The position numbers and the translations under genes were made by a program. Below, one piece after another: positions 54,931 through 63,889 of a stretch of DNA of 64,000 nt. The notes beneath the pieces are model-generated. The model was not told where the DNA came from, did no database searches, and was given only the letters and a program-made list of their open reading frames with translations. Where the stretch lies: contig JACKFE010000002.1 in NCBI GenBank assembly GCA_020632635.1, positions 434,001-498,000 on the forward strand, given 5' to 3'. The DNA is from Nitrospiraceae bacterium. GTDB taxonomy: Bacteria > Nitrospirota > Nitrospiria > Nitrospirales > UBA8639. Position 1 is the first letter of the stretch. The number at the start of each line of letters is the position of its first letter.

Positions 54931-57231
54931 CTACGGTTGCACAAGGACTGTGACGGACACCGCCGTCCAATCCGCCACAGACATTTGCACGGGAATCACC
55001 TGGCCCGCTTGGGAATCATTGAACTGACCGGCATTTCCGCCATCTACGATCGCAGGATCCTGGGGATACCCCGCTGGCGTATCCTGAATATACCCAATCC
55101 CCTCATTCACCGGTTCATTGACCGACATCCCGGGATCGGCCATGGTCACTTGTGACGGCTCCATTGGATTCGGGTTCTGCTCGGAAATTGGAGTAATCGA
55201 ATCATCCGGCACGGTAATCAGACCACGGGTCATATTGGAAACCAACTCTTGCCGCAAACTCGCCAAGTGCGTCAAAGAATTGGTTGGTTGGGATTGACCG
55301 CCAATCCCTGGGGTTTGACCACCTGCTACCGCGGCACGAATGCGTTGGGCCAGATCGGGTGTCGTGCTTGCAAAGACCCTGATCGTATCCACACCGGGAG
55401 GATTGGCGTAATCCCAATGAAATCCTGCTTGATTGCCTGATTGCAGCGAATCAGGCAAAAGCACGGTCCGTCCCGCTTGAATAAAGCCCCCTGGAACATA
55501 CTGTGGATTCTGGTAGGAGTTCGGGAACAAGACATTCACCGCCCCCTCCGCATCGACATCCACAATGGTGATATAGCAATCCGTATCGGAAGTGATTTCC
55601 AATTGCAGGCTGTTCGAGAGAGACCGAGGCTCCTGGGTTTGACGGATGTGGTACACCGGCGCATCCATCTTATCACTGACAACCGCGATTCCCCGCTGTC
55701 CGACTTGTACCACGCGCACACTGACATTCATCTGGCTGGTGGGATTTTCCAATCCCAGTAACTGAGACGCATTTCGTGATTGCACCAACACCTGTGACAG
55801 GGAAGTCAGGGCCTGCGTATTGGGTTGAGCGGGCAACGCCAGCACTTCCTTGGTGCCGTCGGCACTTAAGACATGCAGCCCATCGCCGCGGCCTTCCACA
55901 ACAAACCGAGCAAATTCCTGTTCTCCCACAAACTGCACATCTCCGAGCTGTCGGCCAAGTACGGACTTCAGGTGATTCGCTTGAGCCACAGGCACATTTC
56001 GAAGCACCACCGGTATAGCTCTGGACTCCGGAGCATTAGCAATTAACACGGCTCGGCCTTTTGAGGGCATGAGGGCCGTTTTGGGGGACATCTCCGCCAG
56101 CGCATGTGGCCCCTTCAGGCCTTTCACCACGGCAAAGGCCTGGGCTTTTGCAGGGTCGAATTCCATCTCACCAGCAGGATATATCCCCCAGACCGATCCC
56201 GGAGCAGCCCCTAAGGGGACGGCATTGACCAATACCAGACGGTGATCCGGTTGTGGCTGCACGGCTACCCAAGGGCGTCGGGCCACATCTATCAACGCGT
56301 CAACAGCGACACTACCCTGCCCCCCTGAAACAAAGAAGGGCTGTTCAATCCGCTCCTTGGAAGCTTCCAACTGCGGTTCCGGCATACTGGTCCGTCCGAA
56401 TTGATTTTGAATGCGCTTTAATTCCTGCTTGGCCCCGGCAAAGATTTCACGGGTAGAGGCGGCCATGGGAGCGGATTGCAGACTTTTAAACAACGAATGG
56501 GTGAAAAACCCATGGTATCGGCCATCTACCGGCCCATCCAACGCTTCTTCATGGGATGCCGCCCCACTGAATAAGACGTATGGATGAAGATTAACCGGCA
56601 CAATGGCACGCGTAGTAATACCAGTCTTTTTATACAGTGCCACACGATCATCTGGAGGAACCGACCGTACCCGAACTTCTAAGCCTCTCGTGGCCGTGCC
56701 CGAGTGGCAGGAGTCCAACACGACGACCGCTTGTGTGGTTTTCAATTGGGCCAAAATCGTATCCAGCTCATCATCCGTGATGTCCGGAACCCCTTCAGTC
56801 CGCCCGTCAGCCGGCACAATAGTTTCATCCAGTTGATCCTCGGGTTCATCTCCATTCAAATCCTGCACTTGGGACCCATGCCCCGAGTAATGGATATACA
56901 CCACATCTTTCGGACCGGCCTCTTTCACGATGCGATTCAAGGCCGCAAGCACGCCAGCTCGCGTAGCCTCCTCATCTTGAACGATGCGGATATGGTTTTC
57001 AGCAAATCCATAGCGGGAAACCAGAACTTGATGCACCAAATCAATGTCATTTTTCGATCCCGGAAGTCGAGGCAACACCTGGTATTTGCCGATTCCGATG
57101 AGTAAGGCTCGTCGAACCGGCTGGCTCCCAGCTGCAAACGCCGGAGACAACCCAGTCAACAACGTCTGTCCCAAGAAGAGGGCAACGAGAAAAACCAGGA
57201 CCCAGGGATGGAAGGATTTGTTCGTTGTCAT
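54931..57231 (-). CDS. secreted caspase-fold (C14) protein with DUF4384-like domain
   Basis: 766 residues. A signal peptide ends near residue 34 (SPAFAA). The caspase-like p20 domain (~40-300) opens RALLIGIGKYQ and carries the catalytic pair His118 (HYSGHGS) and Cys175 (LDSCHSG). The middle (~310-540) is unrecognised. Residues ~545-640 match DUF4384: DCYITIVDVDAEGAVNVLFPNSYQNP, then VLLPD and IRVFASTT. The same type of domain occurs in the three exported proteins at 59-64 kb. A sigma70-type promoter and AGAGG site precede it. Substrate and trigger are unknown. Confidence 0.88.
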   Translation of the reverse strand: MTTNKSFHPWVLVFLVALFLGQTLLTGLSPAFAAGSQPVRRALLIGIGKYQVLPRLPGSKNDIDLVHQVLVSRYGFAENHIRIVQDEEATRAGVLAALNRIVKEAGPKDVVYIHYSGHGSQVQDLNGDEPEDQLDETIVPADGRTEGVPDITDDELDTILAQLKTTQAVVVLDSCHSGTATRGLEVRVRSVPPDDRVALYKKTGITTRAIVPVNLHPYVLFSGAASHEEALDGPVDGRYHGFFTHSLFKSLQSAPMAASTREIFAGAKQELKRIQNQFGRTSMPEPQLEASKERIEQPFFVSGGQGSVAVDALIDVARRPWVAVQPQPDHRLVLVNAVPLGAAPGSVWGIYPAGEMEFDPAKAQAFAVVKGLKGPHALAEMSPKTALMPSKGRAVLIANAPESRAIPVVLRNVPVAQANHLKSVLGRQLGDVQFVGEQEFARFVVEGRGDGLHVLSADGTKEVLALPAQPNTQALTSLSQVLVQSRNASQLLGLENPTSQMNVSVRVVQVGQRGIAVVSDKMDAPVYHIRQTQEPRSLSNSLQLEITSDTDCYITIVDVDAEGAVNVLFPNSYQNPQYVPGGFIQAGRTVLLPDSLQSGNQAGFHWDYANPPGVDTIRVFASTTPDLAQRIRAAVAGGQTPGIGGQSQPTNSLTHLASLRQELVSNMTRGLITVPDDSITPISEQNPNPMEPSQVTMADPGMSVNEPVNEGIGYIQDTPAGYPQDPAIVDGGNAGQFNDSQAGQVIPVQMSVADWTAVSVTVLVQP

Positions 57232-57252
57232 AATAAACCTCTTATCAAACCT

Positions 57253-57298
57253 ACCGTTAATGGTTAAATAGTCTATCGGGCTTTGCCAGATCTCTCAA
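57253..57298 (-). promoter_or_regulatory. promoter and near-palindrome upstream of the caspase gene
   Basis: TTGAGA-17-TAGACT at 57270-57298 reads toward the caspase gene (start about 57263). Between it and the start codon lies a near-palindrome, ACCGTTAATGGT (57253-57264), which could be an operator. The rest of the spacer to 57626 contains no clear promoter for the sigma-factor gene. Confidence 0.45.
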
Positions 57299-57485
57299 CC
57301 TTTTGTTGTTGAGTATGTCTCCACGCCGCCTGAAACGGTTCAAATTTTTCCAAAAAGTCATGGACCGGCACGATTCTCTTTGATACCACCATAGGTCTTG
57401 GCCATCTCAGGCGTCTGAGATCCGGTGATTCGCCTTCCTGTTTCCTAAGCCTCGACCGGGGCGCCACCAACTTTTGAATGCCCAT
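57273..57485 (-). CDS. possible small basic protein
   Basis: A 70-residue frame with many Arg/Lys. AGGAT lies about 8 bases before its ATG, and it ends 41 bases before the caspase start on the same strand. The predicted caspase promoter overlaps its end. I do not recognise it; it may be chance. Confidence 0.25.
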   Translation of the reverse strand: MGIQKLVAPRSRLRKQEGESPDLRRLRWPRPMVVSKRIVPVHDFLEKFEPFQAAWRHTQQQKVERSGKAR

Positions 57486-57626
57486 GATCCAGATCCTGCC
57501 CCTTCCCCTATTGTCTTCTCATCGCTCCTCGCCTATGCTACAGGCCCAACAGAGTGAAGAGACGGTAATCTTCCAGAAGGGGAAGAGAGCCCTCCAGCCT
57601 CTTGAGTTTATTGAACCTCCAGCTTC

Positions 57627-58211
57627 ATGGACCCGACCAACTGGCAAGACGTAACGGACTTGGACCTGCTTAAGGCCTGCGTCCCGCACAATGAAGGTGC
57701 CTTCGCAGCCCTGTATCAACGGTACGAAAAGCGAGTTTTTCAATATTTAATTACAGTAGTCAACGATCCCATACTCGCTGAGGAAACTCTGGTGGAAGTC
57801 ATGCTGGCCGTCTGGAAAGGCCTGAACACCTTTCAAGGACAATCCAAAGTCTCAACCTGGATCTTTGGCATCGCTCACCATAAGGCCGTGGACGCCTTAC
57901 GGAAGGTCACCAGCCAGCAACGAAGCGGAACGCCATTGGAGGATATCGTGGAAACAGCCGAGTCCGGCCATAACCCCATGGAAGACGCCCAACAAAATCG
58001 AATGGCCACGCTCACCAATCACGCCATCGCCGCTTTGTCTCCCGATCATCGGGAAGTCATCCACATGGCATTTTACGAGGGGTTACCTTACCCAGAAATT
58101 GCCGAATTGTTACGCATTCCCGTGAATACGGTAAAAACCCGGGTGTACTATGCCAAGCAACAACTCAAAAAGAACCTGGCACAACAAGGGGTCACGGAAG
58201 AGCTCATTTAG
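57627..58211 (+). CDS. ECF-type sigma factor
   Basis: A 194-residue sigma70-family protein. Region 2 is at ~20-95 (FAALYQRYEKRVFQYL, WIFGIAHHKAVDALRK) and region 4 at ~135-190 (ALSPDHREVIHMAFYEGLPYPEIAELLRIPVNTVKTRVYYAKQQLKK, a typical helix-turn-helix), joined by a short acidic linker. It is followed after 9 bases by its probable anti-sigma factor. Divergent from the caspase gene; both may be under its control, but no consensus has been verified. Confidence 0.93.
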   Translation: MDPTNWQDVTDLDLLKACVPHNEGAFAALYQRYEKRVFQYLITVVNDPILAEETLVEVMLAVWKGLNTFQGQSKVSTWIFGIAHHKAVDALRKVTSQQRSGTPLEDIVETAESGHNPMEDAQQNRMATLTNHAIAALSPDHREVIHMAFYEGLPYPEIAELLRIPVNTVKTRVYYAKQQLKKNLAQQGVTEELI

Positions 58212-58220
58212 GACCATCTA

Positions 58221-58904
58221 ATGGAACCCGAAGAAGCCATCCATATCGAAGCCACGCTCCTACCGGCTTATGTCAGCCGGACACTCTCCAAAGAGGAGCA
58301 GCAACAGATGGAGGAGCATCTGAAGACATGCCCAATCTGCCCGCGTGAGCTGCAGGAGATTATTGCCATGCAAGCCATCTTGAAAACCGCTGTCCACCAA
58401 CGGCCCGGCCCTTCACCAGATGCCTTTTCCAAGGTGATGAGCCGAATCCACCAAGACATTCAACACACCCCACGTGAACGTCACCCCCAAACCACGCCTT
58501 CTCTGTGGGAACGGATAGAACAGACGTTTCGCTCTTTGTTTGAAGTACGGTGGGCTCCCGCCCTAGCCAGTTTCCTCATTGTCGGGCAAGCGATCTTGCT
58601 GCTCTCAGTTTTGGGAGGACCCGAAACGATGAAAAACGGACCTATCCGGGAACGAGGGATTCCTCAAGGAACGCCTGTCATTCCCATATTTCACATCCAG
58701 GTTGAATTCGTGGGCACCGCCCAAGAAGGTCGCCTTCGCGGTCTTGTCCAGGAGTTAGGCGGCACGATCATCGATGGCCCGACACCGGAAGGCCTGTATA
58801 CCCTCCGCTTTGAACAAAGGGACTCCAGATCCCCAGCATCCATACTCACCACACTTCAGACCCAACCCGATCTCATCAAATCAGCCAAATCCCTCCAGCC
58901 TTGA
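58221..58904 (+). CDS. membrane anti-sigma factor with zinc-binding motif
   Basis: A 227-residue protein. The N-terminal domain has H-L-K-T-C-P-I-C (Hx3Cx2C) after EEHLKTC, the ZAS-type zinc motif of anti-sigma factors. One membrane helix lies at ~115-140 (PALASFLIVGQAILLLSVLGG), then an outer segment of ~85 residues containing FHIQVEFVGTAQEGRLRGLV. The orientation (N-terminus inside) fits holding the sigma factor until an envelope signal releases it. It starts 9 bases after the sigma gene. Confidence 0.88.
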   Translation: MEPEEAIHIEATLLPAYVSRTLSKEEQQQMEEHLKTCPICPRELQEIIAMQAILKTAVHQRPGPSPDAFSKVMSRIHQDIQHTPRERHPQTTPSLWERIEQTFRSLFEVRWAPALASFLIVGQAILLLSVLGGPETMKNGPIRERGIPQGTPVIPIFHIQVEFVGTAQEGRLRGLVQELGGTIIDGPTPEGLYTLRFEQRDSRSPASILTTLQTQPDLIKSAKSLQP

Positions 58905-58962
58905 ACCATCCGACTGCCCAATTCGACTGACCTTCCAAGAACGGCTCTTGCCCTTAGGGGGA

Positions 58963-59013
58963 CCAGCCTCAACATGAATAACAGACGAGGCTGGATTTCT
59001 CGATCGGAAATCC
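58963..59013 (+). promoter_or_regulatory. two adjoining inverted repeats before the DUF4384 genes
   Basis: CCAGCCTC/GAGGCTGG (58963-58994, 16-base gap) is directly followed by GGATTT/AAATCC around a central CGATCG (58993-59013), sharing two bases, so both cannot form at once. They lie between the anti-sigma gene and the first DUF4384 gene. Possible roles are a terminator, an attenuator or an operator pair. Confidence 0.4.
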
Positions 59014-59026
59014 GGGGTAGGCGCTA

Positions 59027-60559
59027 ATGAGATCTGAAAACACTTGCATTTGCCCTTTGAATGAAGGGGAACCTAGAATAAACATTCGAGAGACCATCAA
59101 GGCGAACTCCCCCGTGACACCATTGAATCGACAGGTATTTTTCACCCCAGATTTCAAGACATTTGTCGTAATGTTGGTGGTCGTCAGTACATCATTGATG
59201 TTACCCCCAACTGGGCAAGCAAGTTTTTTAGATAAGACACTCGACTTTGGCAAGGATCTCCTGGGAAAAGCCGCCCTGAATTACACTAATAAATATGAAC
59301 AAAAATTAACGAAATTACTGCAATCCCTCCGACAACCGAATGCCGCCGATCAACCCTTTATTCAAGGCATTATCCCAAGCACTCCCTATAACCCCAATGG
59401 GTTCGGTGACCCAAACCCCGTCGACCCCAATACCCCCTACGGCGCAACCGACTCGGCTAATGGTATCCCCTATGGGGGAGTTCCGTACGGTCAACAACCA
59501 GCATCTGGTCAGAACAATCCACAAGACGGATACTATGGGCAACAGGAGACCTACCCCCCTGATCCCAACTATGGGGGATATTCACCAACAGACCAACAAG
59601 GCGGAGGCTATGGTCAATACCCGAACCAGGGATACCCAGCTCATCCCAATTATGGAAATGAACCCTTTGCCACCCCCAACCCATATGGCCAGCCCCTGCC
59701 GGGCCAACTGCCATACGATCCAAATCTCGGAACATCCGGGTATCCCTCATCCCCCTATCCATCACAGGGGGGCCAGGATCCATACAACCAGTATGAAAGC
59801 TACCAAGGACAACCCACGTCCCCTGCCCCACAAGGCGGATATGACCCTCGCCAGCCTCAGAACACCTATGCCCCCCAGTCACCCACGTACGCCCAACCAG
59901 TTACTCCTCTATATCCCACCCTCCCAACCGTCAAACCGCCAGAAATATCCACAGCCCAATCTCCACGAGGAGATGGTCTTCAGCTTGACGTGGCCCTCAT
60001 CAAAAAGATGGTGGTCAACGGGGCGGAAACCCTGCTTCCCTTGCACGATGGAGATATCTTGACCGACGGGCGCGGGAATTCAAAAACTGGCGATAAATTT
60101 CGAGTGATGTTCCGCGCGAACACCGACTGCTATATCTATGTCATTGCCATTGACGGATCGGCCTGGGCTCAGGGAATTTTCCCAACCTTGACGTCCCCGT
60201 TTGCCAATCCCGTGAAAAGCGGGCAGCAATATATTCTTCCCGAAGGCAACAACTGGTTCAGCCTGGATCAGTTTCAAGGAATCGAAACCGTCTTTTTTGT
60301 CGCGTCCTCCGAAAAACGCCAGGACATTGAAGATATTCTGGGAAGTATTGCCGGGCGTGAGCGACCTCCCATGGCCAAACCACACCCTGTCACGGAAGTT
60401 CCAATTATTCCGGCAGGTTTTTCTCATCGCCAACAAAGTACCACCCCTTTTATCATCGGTCAGGACCATGCATCGGCCCAAAGCCTGCTGCCAACCACCT
60501 ATTTCACCCAACAAGCCGGTGAGGCCCTACGAGTCACACGATGGTTCCGACATCAATAG
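59027..60559 (+). CDS. exported low-complexity DUF4384-type protein A
   Basis: 510 residues, first of three tandem paralogues. A hydrophobic segment (FVVMLVVVSTSLMLPPTGQAS) at ~47-66 looks like a signal peptide. The true start may be later than the ATG given here, for example GTG at 59115. Next comes a conserved helix region (FGKDLLGKAALNYTNKYEQK), a Tyr/Pro/Gln/Gly-rich linker (~100-305), the DUF4384-like domain (~318-440: LTDGRGN, GDKFRVMFR, YVIAIDGSAWAQGIFP, LPEGNNWFSLDQF), and the tail PTTYFTQQAGEALRVTRWFRHQ in two pieces. It likely sits at the cell surface. Confidence 0.85.
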   Translation: MRSENTCICPLNEGEPRINIRETIKANSPVTPLNRQVFFTPDFKTFVVMLVVVSTSLMLPPTGQASFLDKTLDFGKDLLGKAALNYTNKYEQKLTKLLQSLRQPNAADQPFIQGIIPSTPYNPNGFGDPNPVDPNTPYGATDSANGIPYGGVPYGQQPASGQNNPQDGYYGQQETYPPDPNYGGYSPTDQQGGGYGQYPNQGYPAHPNYGNEPFATPNPYGQPLPGQLPYDPNLGTSGYPSSPYPSQGGQDPYNQYESYQGQPTSPAPQGGYDPRQPQNTYAPQSPTYAQPVTPLYPTLPTVKPPEISTAQSPRGDGLQLDVALIKKMVVNGAETLLPLHDGDILTDGRGNSKTGDKFRVMFRANTDCYIYVIAIDGSAWAQGIFPTLTSPFANPVKSGQQYILPEGNNWFSLDQFQGIETVFFVASSEKRQDIEDILGSIAGRERPPMAKPHPVTEVPIIPAGFSHRQQSTTPFIIGQDHASAQSLLPTTYFTQQAGEALRVTRWFRHQ

Positions 60560-60569
60560 AGGTTTCATC

Positions 60570-62432
60570 ATGAAAACGCACACACAATCCATTATTGCCA
60601 CGTTACTTATCTCCACTCTGTTGGTGTCATGCGCGACACCCAATGTTTCGGGGAATTTTTCACAGAACAATCCTTGCCAGCCAGGCGGTTCGCAATTGGC
60701 GGAAAGTCCATTCGCCTCATTTGCCAAGAAGGTCATTTTCAACCCTTTGGCTAACCTTGGCGGTACACTGTTGGCCACGGCAGCGGCCAATTACAGTAAT
60801 TTATATACCGGCAAATTAAACAAATTGTTGACGAAACTCGTCACACCAAAGCCGAAAAAAAAGAAGAAACAAGCCGAGCAACCGTTCTATGATACCGGGT
60901 TCCAGCAAGGACAACCTGACTTCAATACCGGCTATCCTCAAACTATTGATCCCAATACGGGTCTTCCTGTTCAAATCGATCCGACCACCGGCCTGCCGGT
61001 TCAGATTGACCCCAACACCGGGTTTCCCGTTCAAATCGATCCGACCACCGGCCTGCCGGTTCAGATTGATCCCAACACCGGGTTTCCCGTTCAAGTCGAT
61101 CCAACCACCGGCTTACCGGCTCAGATTGATCCCAACACCGGTCTCCCGATTGAAAGCCAACAAGGTTTTGACCCTGGACAATTTCCCGAAGATCCAAACG
61201 CAGGACTTGGATCCCCTCAAATCTTTGATCAAGGCGTAACACAAGAAGGATTCGATCCCAATTTTTCGGGCGAAGTCCAACCACGTGGCATCCCCGGGCA
61301 ACAACCGCATGCCATCTTCCCCCCAACGCCTTGCAACCAGCAGGTCAATGCTCAAGGCTATCCAAGCGGGTATCCTCAAAATCAGCAACCCTATGGATAC
61401 GACCCAAACATGGCACAACAGGGACAAGCGTATCCGCCCTATGGCCAAGATCCGAATAATCAAGGCCAAAGTTATGATCCCTATGGGCAACAACACGCAC
61501 AAAATCCATACGGGCAATCCGATCCCTACGCTCAGCAGGCTTATCCTTCAGATCCTTACGCTCAAGGCTATCCCACACAAGATCCCTATGCTCAGCAATC
61601 GTATCCCACGGATCCCTACGCCCAGCAGGGCTATCCGCAGGATCCCAATAGCCCTCTCGGCTATCCCACACAAGATCCCTATGCCCAACAATCGTATCCC
61701 ACGGATCCCTATGCTCAGCCCGCATACCCGCAAGCTCCTTCTGGGCAAGCCTATCCGGAAACGGCTTACAATCAACAATATCCCACCGGCCAATCGGATT
61801 CCCAAACGGGAACGGAAATCGGAATCCAGACTCAGGGAACAGGAACCCCAATCGGATTGGACGTGGTGATGGTCAAGAAAACGATACGGAATGGCGCGTC
61901 GGTCGTCCTTCCGATCAAAGATGGCGATGCACTCAAGGACGGACGAGGGAATGCGGCAGCCGGCGATAAGTTCCGTGTCATGTTCCGCCCGAATTCTGAC
62001 GGGTATGTGTACGTGATTGCCATCGATGGGTCAGGATGGGCGCAAGGTATTTTCCCGCCCCCGACTTCACCATTGGCCAATCCTGTGAAGGCGGGGCAAC
62101 AGTACGTTCTACCGGAAGGCAATAATTGGTTCAGCCTCGATCAATATAAAGGCATTGAAACACTCTTCTTCGTCGCCTCACCGGAAAAACGTGATGACAT
62201 CGAAGAAGTACTCCAAAGCATCACCGGGCGCGAGAGGCCTGCCTCGGAAAACCCGCAACAAGTCACCAAAGTGGCGATGGTTCCATATGGGGTGGGAGGG
62301 GCCAGGCCGGGGAAAACCCCATTCAATGTGAAATCAGGGACCGATCAGGATCAGACCATTATTCCAACGAGTTATCTGGCACAACAAGCTGGACAGGATC
62401 TTCGGTTGACCCGATGGTTCCGCCATGAATAA
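60570..62432 (+). CDS. low-complexity DUF4384-type lipoprotein B with decapeptide repeats
   Basis: 620 residues from the ATG at 60570, where GAGG stands 8 bases upstream; the frame stays open further back inside gene A but that is not coding. The lipobox is LVSC (Cys18). Residues ~50-85 hold NYSNLYTGKLNKLLTKLV. Seven tandem units of the type Q-I-D-P-x-T-G-x-P-V span residues ~126-193, and Tyr/Pro/Gln/Asp-rich repeats follow (~270-410). The DUF4384-like domain (~430-550) and a C-terminal RLTRWFRHE end the protein. It starts 10 bases after gene A. Confidence 0.87.
   Translation: MKTHTQSIIATLLISTLLVSCATPNVSGNFSQNNPCQPGGSQLAESPFASFAKKVIFNPLANLGGTLLATAAANYSNLYTGKLNKLLTKLVTPKPKKKKKQAEQPFYDTGFQQGQPDFNTGYPQTIDPNTGLPVQIDPTTGLPVQIDPNTGFPVQIDPTTGLPVQIDPNTGFPVQVDPTTGLPAQIDPNTGLPIESQQGFDPGQFPEDPNAGLGSPQIFDQGVTQEGFDPNFSGEVQPRGIPGQQPHAIFPPTPCNQQVNAQGYPSGYPQNQQPYGYDPNMAQQGQAYPPYGQDPNNQGQSYDPYGQQHAQNPYGQSDPYAQQAYPSDPYAQGYPTQDPYAQQSYPTDPYAQQGYPQDPNSPLGYPTQDPYAQQSYPTDPYAQPAYPQAPSGQAYPETAYNQQYPTGQSDSQTGTEIGIQTQGTGTPIGLDVVMVKKTIRNGASVVLPIKDGDALKDGRGNAAAGDKFRVMFRPNSDGYVYVIAIDGSGWAQGIFPPPTSPLANPVKAGQQYVLPEGNNWFSLDQYKGIETLFFVASPEKRDDIEEVLQSITGRERPASENPQQVTKVAMVPYGVGGARPGKTPFNVKSGTDQDQTIIPTSYLAQQAGQDLRLTRWFRHE
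60945..61148 (+). repeat. tandem 30-bp coding repeats, 60-bp higher-order unit
   Basis: About seven units of 30 bases encode IDPNTGLPVQ-type decapeptides. Pairs of units form a 60-base repeat, copies of which differ at only a few bases, so the array has expanded recently or is kept homogeneous. The array lies wholly within lipoprotein B. Confidence 0.9.
61566..61711 (+). repeat. direct repeats encoding GYPTQDPYAQQSYPTDPYAQ
   Basis: A segment of roughly 53 bases at 61566-61618 recurs at 61659-61711 with only a few changes, a 93-base period, within a longer run of degenerate DPYAQ-type repeats in lipoprotein B. Confidence 0.75.
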
Positions 62433-62485
62433 GGTCAATTGTTGGTGATCCCCTCGAAAACACGAAAAAACGGAACGGCACGGTT

Positions 62486-63889
62486 ATGACACGATCCCCC
62501 ATTGCCTCTCGTCTGACGCCCCTGTTACTCGCAAGCCTTCTGAGCGGATGTGCGGCTTTGCCCTTTATCATTCCACCGCTGGTGGAGTTCGGTGCGAACC
62601 TTCTGTCAACGGCGGCGACCAATTATGGAGAATCCCACCAGCAAAACATGCAAAACCTGCTGACGTCGCTTCGTCAGACGACTAACCCCTCTTATACCCC
62701 GGGGATTGTGACCGATCCATACGGACAGGGTGGATATGGACAAACCGGATATCCCAACCAGGATTATCCTGATCAACAAGGATATGGCGGCTATCAAACC
62801 TATCCTTCCTCACCGGCTTATGGTCAACAACCCTATGATCCCTATCAAGGTCAACAACCGGGCTACGGGGGAGGCACACCCTATCCAACGGACCCGTACG
62901 CCAGCCAAGGTCAACCGGTTGATCCCTCTTTCGGTTCTCCGATCTATCCTGGCCAACAGGCCTCTGCACCGGGATATCCTGTAAATCCGCAACCCTCGTA
63001 CCCTCAACAAGGTGAGGCAGGCAGTGGCTATCCGGGATACCAAAATTCTTATCCGAACCAGCCACAGTATCCGAATCAACCGGCGTATCCCAATAACCAA
63101 AATCCCTATCCACAACAGCCCTATATTGAACAGGGCCAACCCTACCCAGGGACTTCATACCCGACCAACCCGCCGACGCAACCCTCTTACAACCCGTATG
63201 ACCATGCAGGACTGTCTTCGCCATCTGGATATCCAAATCAACCCACTGAGTCCCTGGAAAATCCGATACCGAGCGAGACTCAACCGGTTCAGCCTGCTGC
63301 GGAGCCCATCAGTTTGGACGTGCTGCTCGTCAAAAAACACCTGGTCAATGGCGTTCAGTCGTATCTTCCGATCAAAGACGGAGACGTACTTATGGACGGG
63401 CGCGGAAACCCGCAAGCCGGCGATAAGTTCCGTGTCATGTTCCGCCCCCACCAAGATGGCTACGTGTACGTGATCGCCGTGGATGGGTCGGCCTGGGCAC
63501 AGGGGATCTTTCCTTCCGCCTCCACGCCATTCGCGAACCCTGTCAAAGCCGGGCAGCAATACATCTTGCCCGAAGGCAACAACTGGTTCAGTCTCGATCA
63601 ATTCAAGGGCATTGAAACCATCTTTTTTGTCACTTCTCCGGCACCCCGGAAAGATATCGAAGACATTCTCACGACCATCACCGGACGCGAACGGAGTCCG
63701 CTTGAAAAACCTCAGGCCGTCAGCGAACCCGCCATCGTGCCACATGGCTATTCCGGAACGAGACCCGGAAATTCACCATTTGCCGTACAAACTTCGACTC
63801 AGCAAAAACACGAACTGCTCCCAACCACCTATTTCGTCCAAACCGCCGGCGAAGACCTCCGCATCACCCGTTGGTTCAGACATCAGTAA
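62486..63889 (+). CDS. low-complexity DUF4384-type lipoprotein C
   Basis: 467 residues, third paralogue. The lipobox is LSGC (Cys22), and then LVEFGANLLSTAATNYGE and QNLLTSLRQT match the helix region of A and B. A Tyr/Pro/Gln/Gly-rich linker (~75-265) has YP-x-x-P-Y-type motifs. The DUF4384-like domain spans ~280-400 (DGRGNPQAGDKFRVMFR, ILPEGNNWFSLDQFKG) and the tail ends LRITRWFRHQ. DNA identity with B is high in the DUF4384 part. The last 111 bases of the window hold no recognised feature. Confidence 0.86.
   Translation: MTRSPIASRLTPLLLASLLSGCAALPFIIPPLVEFGANLLSTAATNYGESHQQNMQNLLTSLRQTTNPSYTPGIVTDPYGQGGYGQTGYPNQDYPDQQGYGGYQTYPSSPAYGQQPYDPYQGQQPGYGGGTPYPTDPYASQGQPVDPSFGSPIYPGQQASAPGYPVNPQPSYPQQGEAGSGYPGYQNSYPNQPQYPNQPAYPNNQNPYPQQPYIEQGQPYPGTSYPTNPPTQPSYNPYDHAGLSSPSGYPNQPTESLENPIPSETQPVQPAAEPISLDVLLVKKHLVNGVQSYLPIKDGDVLMDGRGNPQAGDKFRVMFRPHQDGYVYVIAVDGSAWAQGIFPSASTPFANPVKAGQQYILPEGNNWFSLDQFKGIETIFFVTSPAPRKDIEDILTTITGRERSPLEKPQAVSEPAIVPHGYSGTRPGNSPFAVQTSTQQKHELLPTTYFVQTAGEDLRITRWFRHQ

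Noticed and set aside
60297..60569. Upstream extension of lipoprotein B inside gene A
   Set aside because: Overlaps the DUF4384 domain of A in another frame; the ATG at 60570 has a ribosome-binding site and a lipobox-bearing signal peptide.
60945..61148. Regularly spaced direct repeats that look CRISPR-like at first sight
   Set aside because: They are contiguous 30-base coding units without spacers, in frame inside lipoprotein B.
62810..63139. Long open frames antisense to the repeat regions of the DUF4384 genes
   Set aside because: They arise from the skewed codon composition of the Tyr/Pro/Gln-rich sense genes and have no start signals.
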